Shown here: piece after piece, positions 26,120 to 35,414 of the stretch
How positions within the stretch are numbered: position 1 is the stretch's first letter
Layout: every line of letters starts with the position of its first letter
NCBI RefSeq assembly: GCF_026967805.1
Contig: NZ_JAPVBG010000001.1
Location: 511,143 to 575,142, forward strand
DNA from: Blastococcus sp. VKM Ac-2987
GTDB taxonomy: Bacteria; Actinomycetota; Actinomycetes; Mycobacteriales; Geodermatophilaceae
Length of the DNA: 64,000 nucleotides
Direction: 5' to 3'
Made by a program: the position numbers and the translations under genes
Notes under the pieces: generated by a model
The model's database searches: none
What the model was told of the DNA's origin: nothing
What the model saw: only the letters and a program-made list of their open reading frames with translations

Positions 26120-26450
26120 TGTCTAGGAGGCTCTGCCATCGCTGTTGGATTCGACCGCAGGTTCTGAGAGAACGAACCCCGCAGCGGGGCTTAGACGGCG
26201 TTGCCGGGGATCGACAGCTCGTGGCCGCGGCTGAGTGGCGGCCGCCGGGCTGCCGCTCCAGGCTGGCCCCAGACCTTCAGCAAGTCCGGCTTGGCAGTGG
26301 TTCGCGACCACGATGGGGCACACAGAGAGAAAGCCCAGGCTTCGGCCCCCGGTGTGGGTAGCGGGTCAAAGTTGATTTCTTAGTCGGCTGCTCGACTCTG
26401 CGGTGAACCGCCCCGTCAGCGCGGAAGACGTGAACTGACGGGATAACTCG
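26120..26450. other. ~330-base region without a gene
   Basis: No supported reading frame. It lies between the broken tail gene and a small membrane-protein gene and ends with an inverted repeat. It probably contains the recombination scar of the phage fragment. Confidence 0.4.
26412..26442. repeat. Inverted repeat CCCGTCAG/CTGACGGG
   Basis: Perfect 8-bp arms at 26412-26419 and 26435-26442 with a 15-base loop. It lies just before the small membrane-protein gene. Could be a terminator or an operator. Confidence 0.55.
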
Positions 26451-26639
26451 GTGGGATGTCTGCTCACGGAGCTGGGCAGCGCTGGACCAATCATCGATGC
26501 CGGCGTGCTGCTGTACCTAACCCTCATCGCCCTTCTTGCCTGCATAGCGGTGCTGAGCAAGAAGGCCTTCCGGCGCAAGAGCGCGTACAAGGTGCTGCGG
26601 CTGTTGTGGCTGCGCCGGCCACAGACACGGACACGTTAG
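26451..26639 (+). CDS. Small single-pass membrane protein
   Basis: 62 residues from GTG 26451. There is one hydrophobic helix (AGVLLYLTLIALLACIAVLS) followed by a strongly basic tail (KKAFRRKSAYKVLRLLWLRR). No family recognised. The gene ends 1 base before the stop of a convergent gene. Confidence 0.5.
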   Translation: MGCLLTELGSAGPIIDAGVLLYLTLIALLACIAVLSKKAFRRKSAYKVLRLLWLRRPQTRTR

Positions 26640-26640
26640 A

Positions 26641-27114
26641 TCAGTCGCCGCGCTGGGCCTTATCGCTCTCGGCCCGCTCACGCGGAGACACATCGCTAGC
26701 CTTGGCCCTCAACTCTTCGAGATACCGGCGCTTAGACTCATTGGCACCTGCGGGCGGTGGCGGTGGCGGTGGCGGTACTCGCGAGGGCGCCGGCCGTTCT
26801 GCTGTGGCCCAAGGAACCCGCAGCGGCTCAACCGTCGAGTGTGTGGCCCCGGCCACCCAGCCAGCCGCGGCCTGCTCGTAACTTTCGATGGTCACCGCGA
26901 CCGCCTCGTCGCGGGTGTTGAAGTGGCGCCGGACGCGCCGCAGGGCTGGCGCGTGGATGGGCTTGCCGTCTTCGTCCAGCTCGTCACGGAAGACGCCCTC
27001 CGCGTTCGCGAGCTTGCGTAGCATCGACTCGGGCCGCAGTCCCGCCGACTCGAGGGCAGCGACTTCGAGCTGGGCAGCCTCAACTTCCTGCCGCGTCACC
27101 TTCACGATCCTCAT
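26641..27114 (-). CDS. Hypothetical soluble protein with Pro-rich linker
   Basis: 157 residues from ATG 27114 (MRIVKVTRQEVEAAQLEVAA). A helical N-terminal half (EAVAVTIESYEQAAAGWVAG) is followed by a Pro8 linker and a charged C-terminal helix (NESKRRYLEELRAKASDVSP). It overlaps the upstream membrane-protein gene by 35 bases, so they are coupled. Function unknown. Confidence 0.6.
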   Translation of the reverse strand: MRIVKVTRQEVEAAQLEVAALESAGLRPESMLRKLANAEGVFRDELDEDGKPIHAPALRRVRRHFNTRDEAVAVTIESYEQAAAGWVAGATHSTVEPLRVPWATAERPAPSRVPPPPPPPPAGANESKRRYLEELRAKASDVSPRERAESDKAQRGD

Positions 27115-27574
27115 CGGGCTGCACCTCCTCGTCCTCGTCGATCAAGTAGACGTAGCCAACCTCGTCGTTGTCGATCTCCTCTACCGTGCGTCCTTCTGAC
27201 AGTCTGCGCTCTACCAGCGGCCTTGTCAGCGTTTGGATCAAGACCCCATCATCGGGTGACAGACCCGACATCTTCGACAGCCCTGACAGCAGAGCCCACC
27301 CCTGACGCCTGGTCGTCGCATCGTCACTCCGGGCAAACTCCAGGGCCTGAAGGATCAACTGACGGTCGGACTTGGACGACTCAAGGGTGTGGGTGTCCTT
27401 CGCGGCTTCGGAGTCAGATGCCGTCTTCTTCGCGGCCGCTTGGTAGGTGAGCCAACCGGTGACGACCGGAGCAACGGCCGCGATGACGGCCAGCAGGATC
27501 GCCAGCCACCACGGGAGTACCAGGCCCTCGGCGCCCTCTGCGGCCCATACTGACCGCGCCCCCGTGCTGGTCAC
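27080..27574 (-). CDS. Single-pass membrane protein, unknown function
   Basis: About 164 residues from GTG 27574 (VTSTGARSVWAAEG). A transmembrane helix (WWLAILLAVIAAVAPVVTGW) is followed by a soluble helical domain (SDRQLILQALEFARSDDATT, RRQGWALLSGLSKMSGLSPD) and an acidic C-terminus. It is coupled to the downstream gene by a 35-base overlap. No family recognised. Confidence 0.6.
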   Translation of the reverse strand: MTSTGARSVWAAEGAEGLVLPWWLAILLAVIAAVAPVVTGWLTYQAAAKKTASDSEAAKDTHTLESSKSDRQLILQALEFARSDDATTRRQGWALLSGLSKMSGLSPDDGVLIQTLTRPLVERRLSEGRTVEEIDNDEVGYVYLIDEDEEVQPDEDREGDAAGS

Positions 27575-27634
27575 CCGCAAACCGTATCCGTCCGGGTGAC
27601 GCGAGCCTCAGTCCGGCGTCCTTACGCTCACTGA

Positions 27635-27903
27635 GTGCCGTATCCGCCGCGACCGCAGCTCAAAGCGCTGTCTGAGTTCGCTGGCACGGCCTCGCCGCGG
27701 CCGGACCCGGCGCGACAAGCCGAGTCGAGCGCTACATCGTCGACCAGTACGCCGCCGGCCGATCACTGCGCGAGCTGGCGGAGCTGACCGACCGCTCGCA
27801 CTCCGCTGTCCGCAACATCCTCACCAAGCACGGCGTGATCCGCCGGGGCGCGGGAGCTGTCGTCGTGGCTGAGTGGGTCCAGCATGGACACCGTGGGAGC
27901 TAA
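27635..27903 (+). pseudogene. HTH protein with 1-nt frameshift
   Basis: From GTG 27635 the frame reads VPYPPRPQLKALSEFAGTAS. After about 25 codons homology moves to another frame: RVERYIVDQYAAGRSLRELA, then ELTDRSHSAVRNILTKHGVI, a helix-turn-helix typical of short actinobacterial regulators. The second frame has no start of its own because a TGA lies just upstream. A one-base loss near 27711-27716 would explain it. Its 3' end overlaps the start of the HTH-AbiV gene. Confidence 0.6.
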
Positions 27904-28954
27904 GAGCCAACACGACCTTCGCAAGCTGGCCGGTGATCTGCTGCGCTTTGCCCGCGCCAGGACTCAGACCACGGAGGCTGACCTCGCCGAACTCGCTGGG
28001 GTCTCCCAGTCCACCGTGGAGCAGATCGAGGCCGGTACTCGAGAGCCCTTGGTGTCGACGCTAGGAACGCTGCTGTCTGCTATTGGCTTCGACCTGCGGG
28101 CCCAGCCAACCAAGCAGGCAGGCAGGCTCCCGGATCTCACACCGGAGCAGGTAGTTCGGTTGCAGGACGCGCTACTTGCCAACGCGGACGCGCTGCTGAC
28201 TTCCGCGCTGGCAGTACTCGAGCTGGGCAATGTTGCCCTGGCTCGGTCTCTAGCGATCCTGGGTCTTGAAGAGTCGGGAAAGGCGATTGCCATACATGAT
28301 CGCCGGATTCAGATGGCACACGAGCCAGAAGGAACACGCTTCAGATGCGACAGCCTGGACCGGTTGTGGGCCAACCATCAGAAGAAGCTGGAGACGGTCC
28401 ACGACTTCTTGGTGGAAGAGCGGTACTGGTTCGGCACCGAGCCGTCCAACCCAGAGGAGAACGAGGCCTACCTGGGAAAGATCAAGAAGTGGGCGGGCCG
28501 ACACGACAAGCTCAAGCAGCGCGGCTTCTACGTTGGCCTCGACAAGACGGGAACCCTCCTGTCTCCCGAGCACGTGGCCGATCAAGAGTCACTTGCTGAC
28601 GTCATCAACCACGTACACCAGATTGGCTGGCAGCTACGACTTGGCGAGCACATTGAGGGGAAACGTCAGGACGAGCAGGAGAGGGGCCTCCCGCCAGCCG
28701 ATGCCGCCACGATGGAGCTGCTCGAATCGGCAGGCCTGCCGGAGGAAGAGCGCGACTCGCCGTTCGGCGACGAATTCTCACACCTTCTGCGAGAGGGCAC
28801 TCCAGGGAGGCCGCTGAACAATGCCTCCTACAGGTTCAACCCGCCATCGGATGACAGGCAGCCGTTTCGAAACCTGGGCAAGCCCGGCTACGAAGCCGAG
28901 ACCCGAGAACTTCAGCGCTTGATGGAGGAGTTGGGCGAGCAAGAGGAGTCGTGA
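27884..28954 (+). CDS. XRE HTH fused to AbiV-like abortive infection domain
   Basis: 356 residues from ATG 27884. Residues ~10-70 are a Cro/C1-type HTH (ARTQTTEADLAELAGVSQST, then VEQIEAGTREPLVSTLGTLL). From ~95 on there is an AbiV-like helical domain: ANADALLTSALAVLELGNVA, then SLAILGLEESGKAIAI with the family's E-E-S-(G/A)-K signature (129-133). A later HDKLKQRGFYVG and long charged helices follow. AbiV blocks phage translation in Lactococcus. Fusion to an HTH suggests self-regulation or DNA-linked sensing. The C-terminal ~100 residues are hydrophilic. The AbiV call rests on motif and helical pattern. Confidence 0.65.
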   Translation: MDTVGAKSQHDLRKLAGDLLRFARARTQTTEADLAELAGVSQSTVEQIEAGTREPLVSTLGTLLSAIGFDLRAQPTKQAGRLPDLTPEQVVRLQDALLANADALLTSALAVLELGNVALARSLAILGLEESGKAIAIHDRRIQMAHEPEGTRFRCDSLDRLWANHQKKLETVHDFLVEERYWFGTEPSNPEENEAYLGKIKKWAGRHDKLKQRGFYVGLDKTGTLLSPEHVADQESLADVINHVHQIGWQLRLGEHIEGKRQDEQERGLPPADAATMELLESAGLPEEERDSPFGDEFSHLLREGTPGRPLNNASYRFNPPSDDRQPFRNLGKPGYEAETRELQRLMEELGEQEES

Positions 28955-29037
28955 ACTCCAAGCGGCTACGTATCTGTGCCGCGATAGGCGACGGCTCTGC
29001 CAGCTAGCAGAGTCCCAGCGACGCTCCGGTCCGCCGG

Positions 29038-29802
29038 CTAAAGGTCTGCCTTGAACAGCGAGTACTCCAGTAGCTCAGGTGCGACCTCAAACCTGTCCGC
29101 AGTCTGGCCCATCCACGCGAGGTAGACGCCGTACCGGTAGTGACTCCAGTGGTGGGCCTTGCCACGGATGAGCAGGTAAGGAAGCCCACCTAGCTCTGTC
29201 ACCTTGGTCGCAAGCACCGCGTCGAGGATGAGTGCTGGTCGTCTGTGGTCTTGGTCCCTCAGCCCGGCGTATAGAGCCTTCGTGAAGAAGGCGGAACCCC
29301 AGTGCTTGGCCGCCACAGGTCCCGGGTTGTCGCCCCGAAGGCGGTAGTAGGCGGCCATGGGTCCGTGTTCGAGCCCCTCCTCCAACGCCCCCTCGAGGAG
29401 CACCTCCATCTGGGCCTCCGGGGTCGCGCGCTCGACCTTGGCCAGACGGGACGGTCCGTAGCCCCAGGGGCCGTAACCCCACACCTTCGACGCCACGAAC
29501 AGTCGCCACATGGCTCGGTCGGCGTTCTTGTCAGCGGCCACGGCGAACAGGTCGCCACGAGAAATCCGGCCGGTCGCCATGCACTGGGCTGGCAGGGCAT
29601 CTCCGACCTGCTGCCACTTCTCGGGCTCAAACAGCACCGTGTGGCTCTCGACACTGTCCCCGCCGAGCCGCCGGCGAGCGGCTTCGATCGCCTCCCGTAC
29701 TGCGGCCTCATGCTCTGACTTCAGGGGATGACGGGCGGCTTCCTCTTCGGCTTGCGCTGCCAGCCGCTGCCAATCAGCCTGGGTGCCGTCGGTCGTGGTC
29801 AC
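29038..29802 (-). CDS. 8-oxoguanine DNA glycosylase OGG-fold protein (probable)
   Basis: 254 residues from GTG 29802. The central part reads RAMWRLFVASKVWGYGPWGY, then GPMAAYYRLRGDNPGPVAAK and HWGSAFFTKALYAG, a pattern I know from actinobacterial proteins annotated as OGG-fold glycosylases. ALILDAVLATKVTELGGLPY follows. The HhH-GPD glycosylase Lys/Asp pair cannot be placed with certainty, although the lysine in FFTKALY is a candidate. Such proteins turn up in defence regions, so it may act on modified phage DNA rather than in repair. It is convergent with HTH-AbiV and divergent from hsdR. Confidence 0.6.
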   Translation of the reverse strand: MTTTDGTQADWQRLAAQAEEEAARHPLKSEHEAAVREAIEAARRRLGGDSVESHTVLFEPEKWQQVGDALPAQCMATGRISRGDLFAVAADKNADRAMWRLFVASKVWGYGPWGYGPSRLAKVERATPEAQMEVLLEGALEEGLEHGPMAAYYRLRGDNPGPVAAKHWGSAFFTKALYAGLRDQDHRRPALILDAVLATKVTELGGLPYLLIRGKAHHWSHYRYGVYLAWMGQTADRFEVAPELLEYSLFKADL

Positions 29803-29954
29803 GGCCTAGTTATCGGCACCGGTCCGCGCCGCTAGCCGTACCAAGGGCGACGGCCTGGGCTCAACTGCCTCAGGAGTGCCGCTACTCCCCCGGGGTGACG
29901 GCGGGCGCGTCACGAGCCGCCGCGTCGTATGACTCACTTACCCTGCGCTCGACT

Positions 29955-32714
29955 ATGAGCGAGAAACCACAGCAACAGCTCCCTGCCGAGCAGCGGGCTC
30001 GTGTGCTGATCGACGCGCAGCTCACCGCCGCAGGGTGGATGGTGCAGAACCGCAAGGCCATGAACCTTTTTGCCGGCCAGGGCGTAGCGGTGCGCGAGAC
30101 CACCATGGCTAAGGGACACGGCCGCGTCGACTACCTGCTGTACGTCGACAAGGCGGCGGTCGGAGTCATCGAAGCGAAGCCCGAGGGGACCACCCTGTCT
30201 GGCGTCGAGTGGCAGTCCGCCATGTACGCCACCGGGCTACCTGCGGACGTACGCCTCAAGGCACTCACGGTCGACGGGCGCCTGCCCTTCATCTTCGAAG
30301 CCAGCGGGACGGAGACCCACTTCACCAACGGGTACGACCCGTCACCGCGGGCGAGGCGCATCTTCGCCTTCCCGAAGCCCAGCACGCTGGCGCGGATCCG
30401 ACGGAGCGCCGAGACGGACCCGGATCTGCCGACGTGGCGAGCGAAGGTCCAGCGGATGCCCGAGCTGGATGTCGCGCCGCTACGGCCGGCGCAGATCCAG
30501 GCCATCAGTGGCATCGAGCGCAGCCTGGCCGAGCAGCGATATGACCGGTCGCTCGTGCAGATGGCGACTGGGGCCGGCAAGACCTACACCGCGGTAACCA
30601 GCTGCTACCGCCTGCTGAAGCACGCTGGCTTTCAGCGGGTGCTCTTCCTGGTGGACCGCAACAACCTCGCCGACCAGACACTCGCTGAGTTCCAGAACTA
30701 CAGGACGCCCGACGACGGTCGACGCTTCACGGAGATTTACAACGTCGACAAGCTCACCAGCGCGGGCACGCTCGCCAGCAGCCACGTCGTCATCTCGACG
30801 ATCCAGCGGGTTTACAGCTTCCTCAACAACAAGCCAGTCGGCCAGGACGACGACCCGGATCTCGACAACTTCGTGCCCGACCAGCCTGTGCCTGCGGTCT
30901 ACAACCCCGCCATGCCGCCCGAGGCGTTCGACCTCGTGATCGTCGATGAGGCGCACCGGTCGATCTACGGGGTCTGGCAGAACGTCCTCCGCTACTTCGA
31001 CGCCCACGTCGTCGGCCTGACCGCAACGCCCGGGAAGGCGACGTTCGGCTTCTTCCGCCAGAACCTCGTTAGTGAGTACACGTACCCGCAGTCGGTCGCC
31101 GACGGGGTCAACGTCGACTTCGACATCTACAAGATCCGAACGAAGATCACCCAGGACGGCTCGCGCATCGACGCCGGCACCGTGGTCCCCACGGTCGACC
31201 GTCGGACCCGCGAGGAGAAGCTCGTCGCACTCGACGACGACCTCGAGTACACGGGCAAGCAGCTCGATCGAGCGGTCACCTCGAAGAACCAGATCCGCTT
31301 GGTCCTCGACACCTTCCGCGACAAGCTCTTCACGGAGATCTTTCCGGGGCGTTCGACGGTGCCCAAGACCTTGATCTTCTGCAAGGACGACGCTCACGCC
31401 GAGGAAGTTGTCACCACGGTGCGGGAGGTCTTCGGCAAGGGCAACGACTTCGCAGCGAAGATTACCTATGCCGCAACAGACCCCAAGGGCCACCTGCAGC
31501 GCTTCCGGACCTCGGCCTCGCTGCGCGTTGCCGTGACGGTCGACATGATCGCCACAGGCACGGACGTGAAGCCGCTCGAGTGTGTCTTCTTCATGCGCGA
31601 CGTGCGATCCGGCCAGTACTTCGAACAGATGAAGGGCCGTGGCGCTCGCACCATCCCACCAGCTGACTTCCAGGCCGTCACACCGGACGCTGAGGCCAAG
31701 ACACGCTTCGTCCTCGTGGATGCCATCGGTGTGACCGAGCATGAGTTCGTGGACCCGCCGCTCAACCGGGAGAAGGGCGTCAGCCTTCAGCAGCTTCTGG
31801 GCAAGGTGGCGTCGCTGACCATCACCGAGTCCGAGACCGCGACCCTGGCATCACGGCTGGCCGCCCTTGAACTGCAGGTCACACCGGCGGAGCGCCAGGA
31901 ACTCGACGCCGTGGCCGGCCAGCCCCTTCGAGGAGTGATCCGCGGGCTGGTGGACGCGGTTGACCCAGACACCCAAGCCAAGGTCGCTGAGGGTGCCGCC
32001 GATCCTCAAGCTGCGATCCAAGAGCTGGTCGACAAGGCCATCGAGCCGCTGGCGGCCAACCCGGAGCTGCGGAACCGGATTCTGGAACTGCGAAGGGCTC
32101 ACGACCGGGTAGTCGACGAGATCAGCATCGACGTGCTGCTTGACGCGCACGGCGTCGTGGACACCTCGCGTGCGCAGTCCATCGTCGAGTCGTGGAAGCA
32201 GTACCTCGAAGACCACCGCGACGAAATCACCGCCATCCAGCTGATGGGCGAGGCCAAGGAGCGCCGCATCTCGTTCAGTGACATCAAGGAACTGGCCGAT
32301 CGGATCAGTCGGCCACCACATAGCTGGACGCCCGAGCTCATCTGGGCTGCGTACGAGGCAGTCGAGAAGAGTCGAGTTCGGCGCAGCGAGCGACACACGT
32401 TGACGGATCTCGTCTCGCTGCTGCGCTACACCCTGGGCGACGACTCTGAGCTGGTTCCCTACAGCGATCGCATACGCGAGCGCTACACCAACTGGCTAGC
32501 TCAGCAGGAGCAGGCAGGTACACAGTTCACAACGAGTGAGAGATGGTGGCTCGACCGGATGGCTGAGGTCGTGGCTACCTCCGCGGGCGTAAGCCCGGAC
32601 GACTTGGAGTCGGCCCCCTTCACCGAGCGGGGCGGCGTCGATGGCGCTCTACGCGACCTGGGCGATCATGCTGGCACTCTCATCGAGACCTTGAACGAGG
32701 AGCTGACGGCGTGA
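29955..32714 (+). CDS. hsdR: Type I restriction endonuclease R subunit
   Basis: 919 residues from ATG 29955, the start that gives a normal HsdR N-terminus (MSEKPQQQLPAEQRARVLID). The nuclease core is RVDYLLYVDKAAVGVIEAK, with catalytic D59 and E73-A-K75. The SF2 translocase has Walker A ATGAGKT (204-210), DEAH (331-334), TATP (356-359), a helicase C region RVAVTVDMIATGTDVKPLEC and an arginine-finger region MKGRGART. The C-terminal helical domain binds HsdM. It cuts unmodified DNA far from the recognition site after ATP-driven translocation. It overlaps hsdS by 4 bases. Confidence 0.97.
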   Translation: MSEKPQQQLPAEQRARVLIDAQLTAAGWMVQNRKAMNLFAGQGVAVRETTMAKGHGRVDYLLYVDKAAVGVIEAKPEGTTLSGVEWQSAMYATGLPADVRLKALTVDGRLPFIFEASGTETHFTNGYDPSPRARRIFAFPKPSTLARIRRSAETDPDLPTWRAKVQRMPELDVAPLRPAQIQAISGIERSLAEQRYDRSLVQMATGAGKTYTAVTSCYRLLKHAGFQRVLFLVDRNNLADQTLAEFQNYRTPDDGRRFTEIYNVDKLTSAGTLASSHVVISTIQRVYSFLNNKPVGQDDDPDLDNFVPDQPVPAVYNPAMPPEAFDLVIVDEAHRSIYGVWQNVLRYFDAHVVGLTATPGKATFGFFRQNLVSEYTYPQSVADGVNVDFDIYKIRTKITQDGSRIDAGTVVPTVDRRTREEKLVALDDDLEYTGKQLDRAVTSKNQIRLVLDTFRDKLFTEIFPGRSTVPKTLIFCKDDAHAEEVVTTVREVFGKGNDFAAKITYAATDPKGHLQRFRTSASLRVAVTVDMIATGTDVKPLECVFFMRDVRSGQYFEQMKGRGARTIPPADFQAVTPDAEAKTRFVLVDAIGVTEHEFVDPPLNREKGVSLQQLLGKVASLTITESETATLASRLAALELQVTPAERQELDAVAGQPLRGVIRGLVDAVDPDTQAKVAEGAADPQAAIQELVDKAIEPLAANPELRNRILELRRAHDRVVDEISIDVLLDAHGVVDTSRAQSIVESWKQYLEDHRDEITAIQLMGEAKERRISFSDIKELADRISRPPHSWTPELIWAAYEAVEKSRVRRSERHTLTDLVSLLRYTLGDDSELVPYSDRIRERYTNWLAQQEQAGTQFTTSERWWLDRMAEVVATSAGVSPDDLESAPFTERGGVDGALRDLGDHAGTLIETLNEELTA

Positions 32715-33922
32715 GTACTCCCCTCGATGAGTGGTCAACGGCTCCACTTGGTGAACTTGTTGACATTCTTGACTATGCCCGGATCCCAGTCAGCGCAAAG
32801 GAGCGAGAGAGTCGCCTGGGCGATGTTCCGTACTACGGCGCTACTGGCAGGGTCGGTTTCATCGACAGGCCTCTATACAACGAAGAGTTGGTGCTCTTGG
32901 GAGAGGACGGTGTGCAGTTTTTTGATTCGGACAAGCCCAAGGCCTACCTAATCAATGGCCCCTCGTGGGTGAACAACCACGCACATGTACTCCGAGCCCA
33001 CCGCCAACAGATTGATCACCGCTATCTTTGCCACTACTTGAACCACTTCAATTACAGTGGCTATGCGAACGGGACAACTCGGCTCAAGCTGACTCAGGCA
33101 GCGATGCGTCGGATGCCTATCCAGTACCCGGACCTGGCAGAGCAACGCCGGATCATCCTGGAGCTTGAGGACCACTTGTCGCGACTCGAAGCCGCGCAGG
33201 CCTACATCAACACCGGTGCGGCGAGAGCTGACACGCTCGTAGCGGCCACTCTCGGGGCGGACATTGCGCTGGAACGAGCTCCGACTTCCCGACTGGTGCA
33301 TTTGCTTGCTGAACCGCTAGCAAATGGACGATCTGTCACCACAAGAGAGGGGGGATACCCGGTCCTACGGCTGACCGCCTTGACCGCAGGAGGCGTCGAC
33401 CTCTCTCAACGTAAAGGCGGCGCCTGGACCAGCAAGGAAGCCAGCCCGTTCAACGTCGTTCTTGGGGACTTTCTTGTCTCCAGAGGGAACGGGAGCCTGC
33501 GTCTCGTTGCGCGCGGCGCCCTTGTTCGCGACGAGCCAGATGGCGTCGCCTTCCCTGACACGGTGATCCGTGTGCGTGTCGATAGGGACGCCCTTGATCC
33601 CGAGTACCTGAACCTGATCTGGAACTCGCGAGTAGTAAGGCGACAGATTGAGGGGATGGCTCGCACCACTGCGGGCATCTATAAGGTGAACCAGGGGCAC
33701 CTAGAAAGTGTTGAGATCCCGGTCCCCGCCTACAGCGATCAACGAAGGCTCGTCACACTTGCTTCGCGCGCCTTCGAAGCCTCCGCTGGACTGGGGGGTA
33801 TGGCTACTCAACTCTCGCGCAGAGTCAATGCGCTGCGACGGTCACTGCGGACAGCCGCCTTCAGTGGTCGCCTTTTACAATCATCGTCGACGGAGTCAAC
33901 GAAGGAGATGGCGGGTGTCTGA
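32711..33922 (+). CDS. hsdS: Type I restriction-modification specificity subunit S
   Basis: 403 residues from GTG 32711. Two target-recognition domains are present. The first is residues ~5-150 (PLGELVDILDYARIPVS, ending in RRMPIQYPDLAEQRRI). The second is ~190-350 (RLVHLLAEPLANGRSVTTRE, ending in GIYKVNQGHLESVEIPVP). Each is followed by a conserved helical spacer (LELEDHLSRLEAAQAYIN and LASRAFEASAGL). The TRDs set the bipartite DNA target, which cannot be predicted here. Gene order R-S-M is less common than R-M-S. It overlaps hsdM by 8 bases. Confidence 0.95.
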   Translation: MSTPLDEWSTAPLGELVDILDYARIPVSAKERESRLGDVPYYGATGRVGFIDRPLYNEELVLLGEDGVQFFDSDKPKAYLINGPSWVNNHAHVLRAHRQQIDHRYLCHYLNHFNYSGYANGTTRLKLTQAAMRRMPIQYPDLAEQRRIILELEDHLSRLEAAQAYINTGAARADTLVAATLGADIALERAPTSRLVHLLAEPLANGRSVTTREGGYPVLRLTALTAGGVDLSQRKGGAWTSKEASPFNVVLGDFLVSRGNGSLRLVARGALVRDEPDGVAFPDTVIRVRVDRDALDPEYLNLIWNSRVVRRQIEGMARTTAGIYKVNQGHLESVEIPVPAYSDQRRLVTLASRAFEASAGLGGMATQLSRRVNALRRSLRTAAFSGRLLQSSSTESTKEMAGV

Positions 33923-35414
33923 TTCTCGTCGGCTGGTCGAGAAGCTTTGGTCCTACTGCAATGTGCTTCGTGACGACGGTGTCGGAACCATCGAGTACAC
34001 AGAGCAGCTGACCTACTTGCTGTTCCTCAAGATGGCTCACGAACGCGAGACTCGTCCGTTGAAGCCCGAGTGCATCGTTCCGGCGGACTGCTCCTGGCAG
34101 CGCCTGCTCGACGCCGATGGGGATGACCTCGAGGTCACGTACCGGCACATCCTTGAGAAGCTGAGCCGCCAGACCGGCGTACTGGGCACCATCTTCCGCA
34201 AGGCCCAGAACCGCATCCAGGACCCCGCCAAGCTGAAGCGCCTTGTCGTCGATCTAATCGACAAGGAGAACTGGTCGGCTACCGGGACCGACATCAAGGG
34301 CGACGCCTATGAGGAGCTGCTGTCCAAGGGCGCAGAGGACATCAAGTCAGGCGCCGGTCAGTACTTCACCCCGCGGCCACTCATTTCGGCGATGGTCGAC
34401 TGCCTTCAGCCGACCATCACCGACACCGTCACCGACCCCGCGGCCGGCACTGGCGGATTCCTCCTCGCCGCCCACGAGTACGCCGCGCGCCATGCAGAGT
34501 CGCTGACGCCAACTGAGCGCGAGCACCTGCGTGACGGCTTCGTCCATGGCGTTGAGCTGGTTGACGGCACCGCACGCCTCGCGGCGATGAACCTGATCCT
34601 GCATGGCATCGGCAGCCCGAACGGCGACAGCCTGATCGAGGTTCGTGACTCCCTCGCCGGTGAGCCGCCGAGTAAGCGCTGGTCCGTCGTACTGTCCAAC
34701 CCGCCGTTCGGGCGCAAGTCCGCCCTCGCCATGGTCGGCGCCGATGGACGCGAGGTTCGCGAGGACCGGGAGATCGAGCGCAAGGACTTCATTGCGACCA
34801 CCTCCAACAAGCAGCTCAACTTCCTGCAGCACATCTTCACGATCCTCGACATCAACGGTCGCGGCGCCGTCGTGCTCCCGGACAACGTGCTCTTCGAGGG
34901 CGGTGCGGGCGAAAAGCTAAGGCGCCGGCTCCTTCAGAGCTTCGACTTCCACACGATGCTGCGGCTCCCGACCGGCATCTTCTACGCCCAGGGCGTCAAG
35001 GCGAACGTGCTCTTCTTCGACAAGAAGCCCGCAGCTGAGCGTCCCTGGACCGAGCGCCTCTGGGTCTACGACCTTCGCACCAACCAGCACTTCACGCTCA
35101 AGCAGAACCAGCTTCGTCGGCAGCACCTCGACGAGTTTGTGAGCTGCTATCGCCCTGGAGAGCCACGTTCGGAGCGCGTCGAGTCTGAGCGGTTCAAGTC
35201 CTTCACCTACGACGAACTGGTGGCGCGGGACAAGGCTAACCTCGACATCACGTGGCTGCGTGATGAGTCGCTGGAGGACACCGACAACCTGCCGGCACCC
35301 GAGATCATCGCGCGCGAGATCGTTGAGGACCTCACTGCGGCACTGGCGGAATTCGAGGCCGTGGCGGCGGCACTGGAGCTTGAGTCGAGCTTCGCCGCCG
35401 ACTCGACGGGATGA
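33915..35414 (+). CDS. hsdM: Type I DNA methyltransferase M subunit
   Basis: 499 residues from GTG 33915 (VSDSRRLVEKLWSYCNVLRD). This start is preferred over longer ones because those overlap hsdS widely. HsdM N-terminal helical domain, then QYFTPRPLISAMV (149-161), SAM-binding DPAAGTGGFL (174-183) and the catalytic NPPF (262-265) of an N6-adenine methylase. C-terminal helices contact HsdS. It protects host DNA and forms M2S and R2M2S complexes. Coupled by overlaps to hsdS and to the following gene. Confidence 0.97.
   Translation: MSDSRRLVEKLWSYCNVLRDDGVGTIEYTEQLTYLLFLKMAHERETRPLKPECIVPADCSWQRLLDADGDDLEVTYRHILEKLSRQTGVLGTIFRKAQNRIQDPAKLKRLVVDLIDKENWSATGTDIKGDAYEELLSKGAEDIKSGAGQYFTPRPLISAMVDCLQPTITDTVTDPAAGTGGFLLAAHEYAARHAESLTPTEREHLRDGFVHGVELVDGTARLAAMNLILHGIGSPNGDSLIEVRDSLAGEPPSKRWSVVLSNPPFGRKSALAMVGADGREVREDREIERKDFIATTSNKQLNFLQHIFTILDINGRGAVVLPDNVLFEGGAGEKLRRRLLQSFDFHTMLRLPTGIFYAQGVKANVLFFDKKPAAERPWTERLWVYDLRTNQHFTLKQNQLRRQHLDEFVSCYRPGEPRSERVESERFKSFTYDELVARDKANLDITWLRDESLEDTDNLPAPEIIAREIVEDLTAALAEFEAVAAALELESSFAADSTG

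Noticed and set aside
30480-31742. 420-codon minus-strand open frame opposite hsdR
   Set aside because: hsdR has complete nuclease and helicase motifs. The opposite frame has no domain sense.
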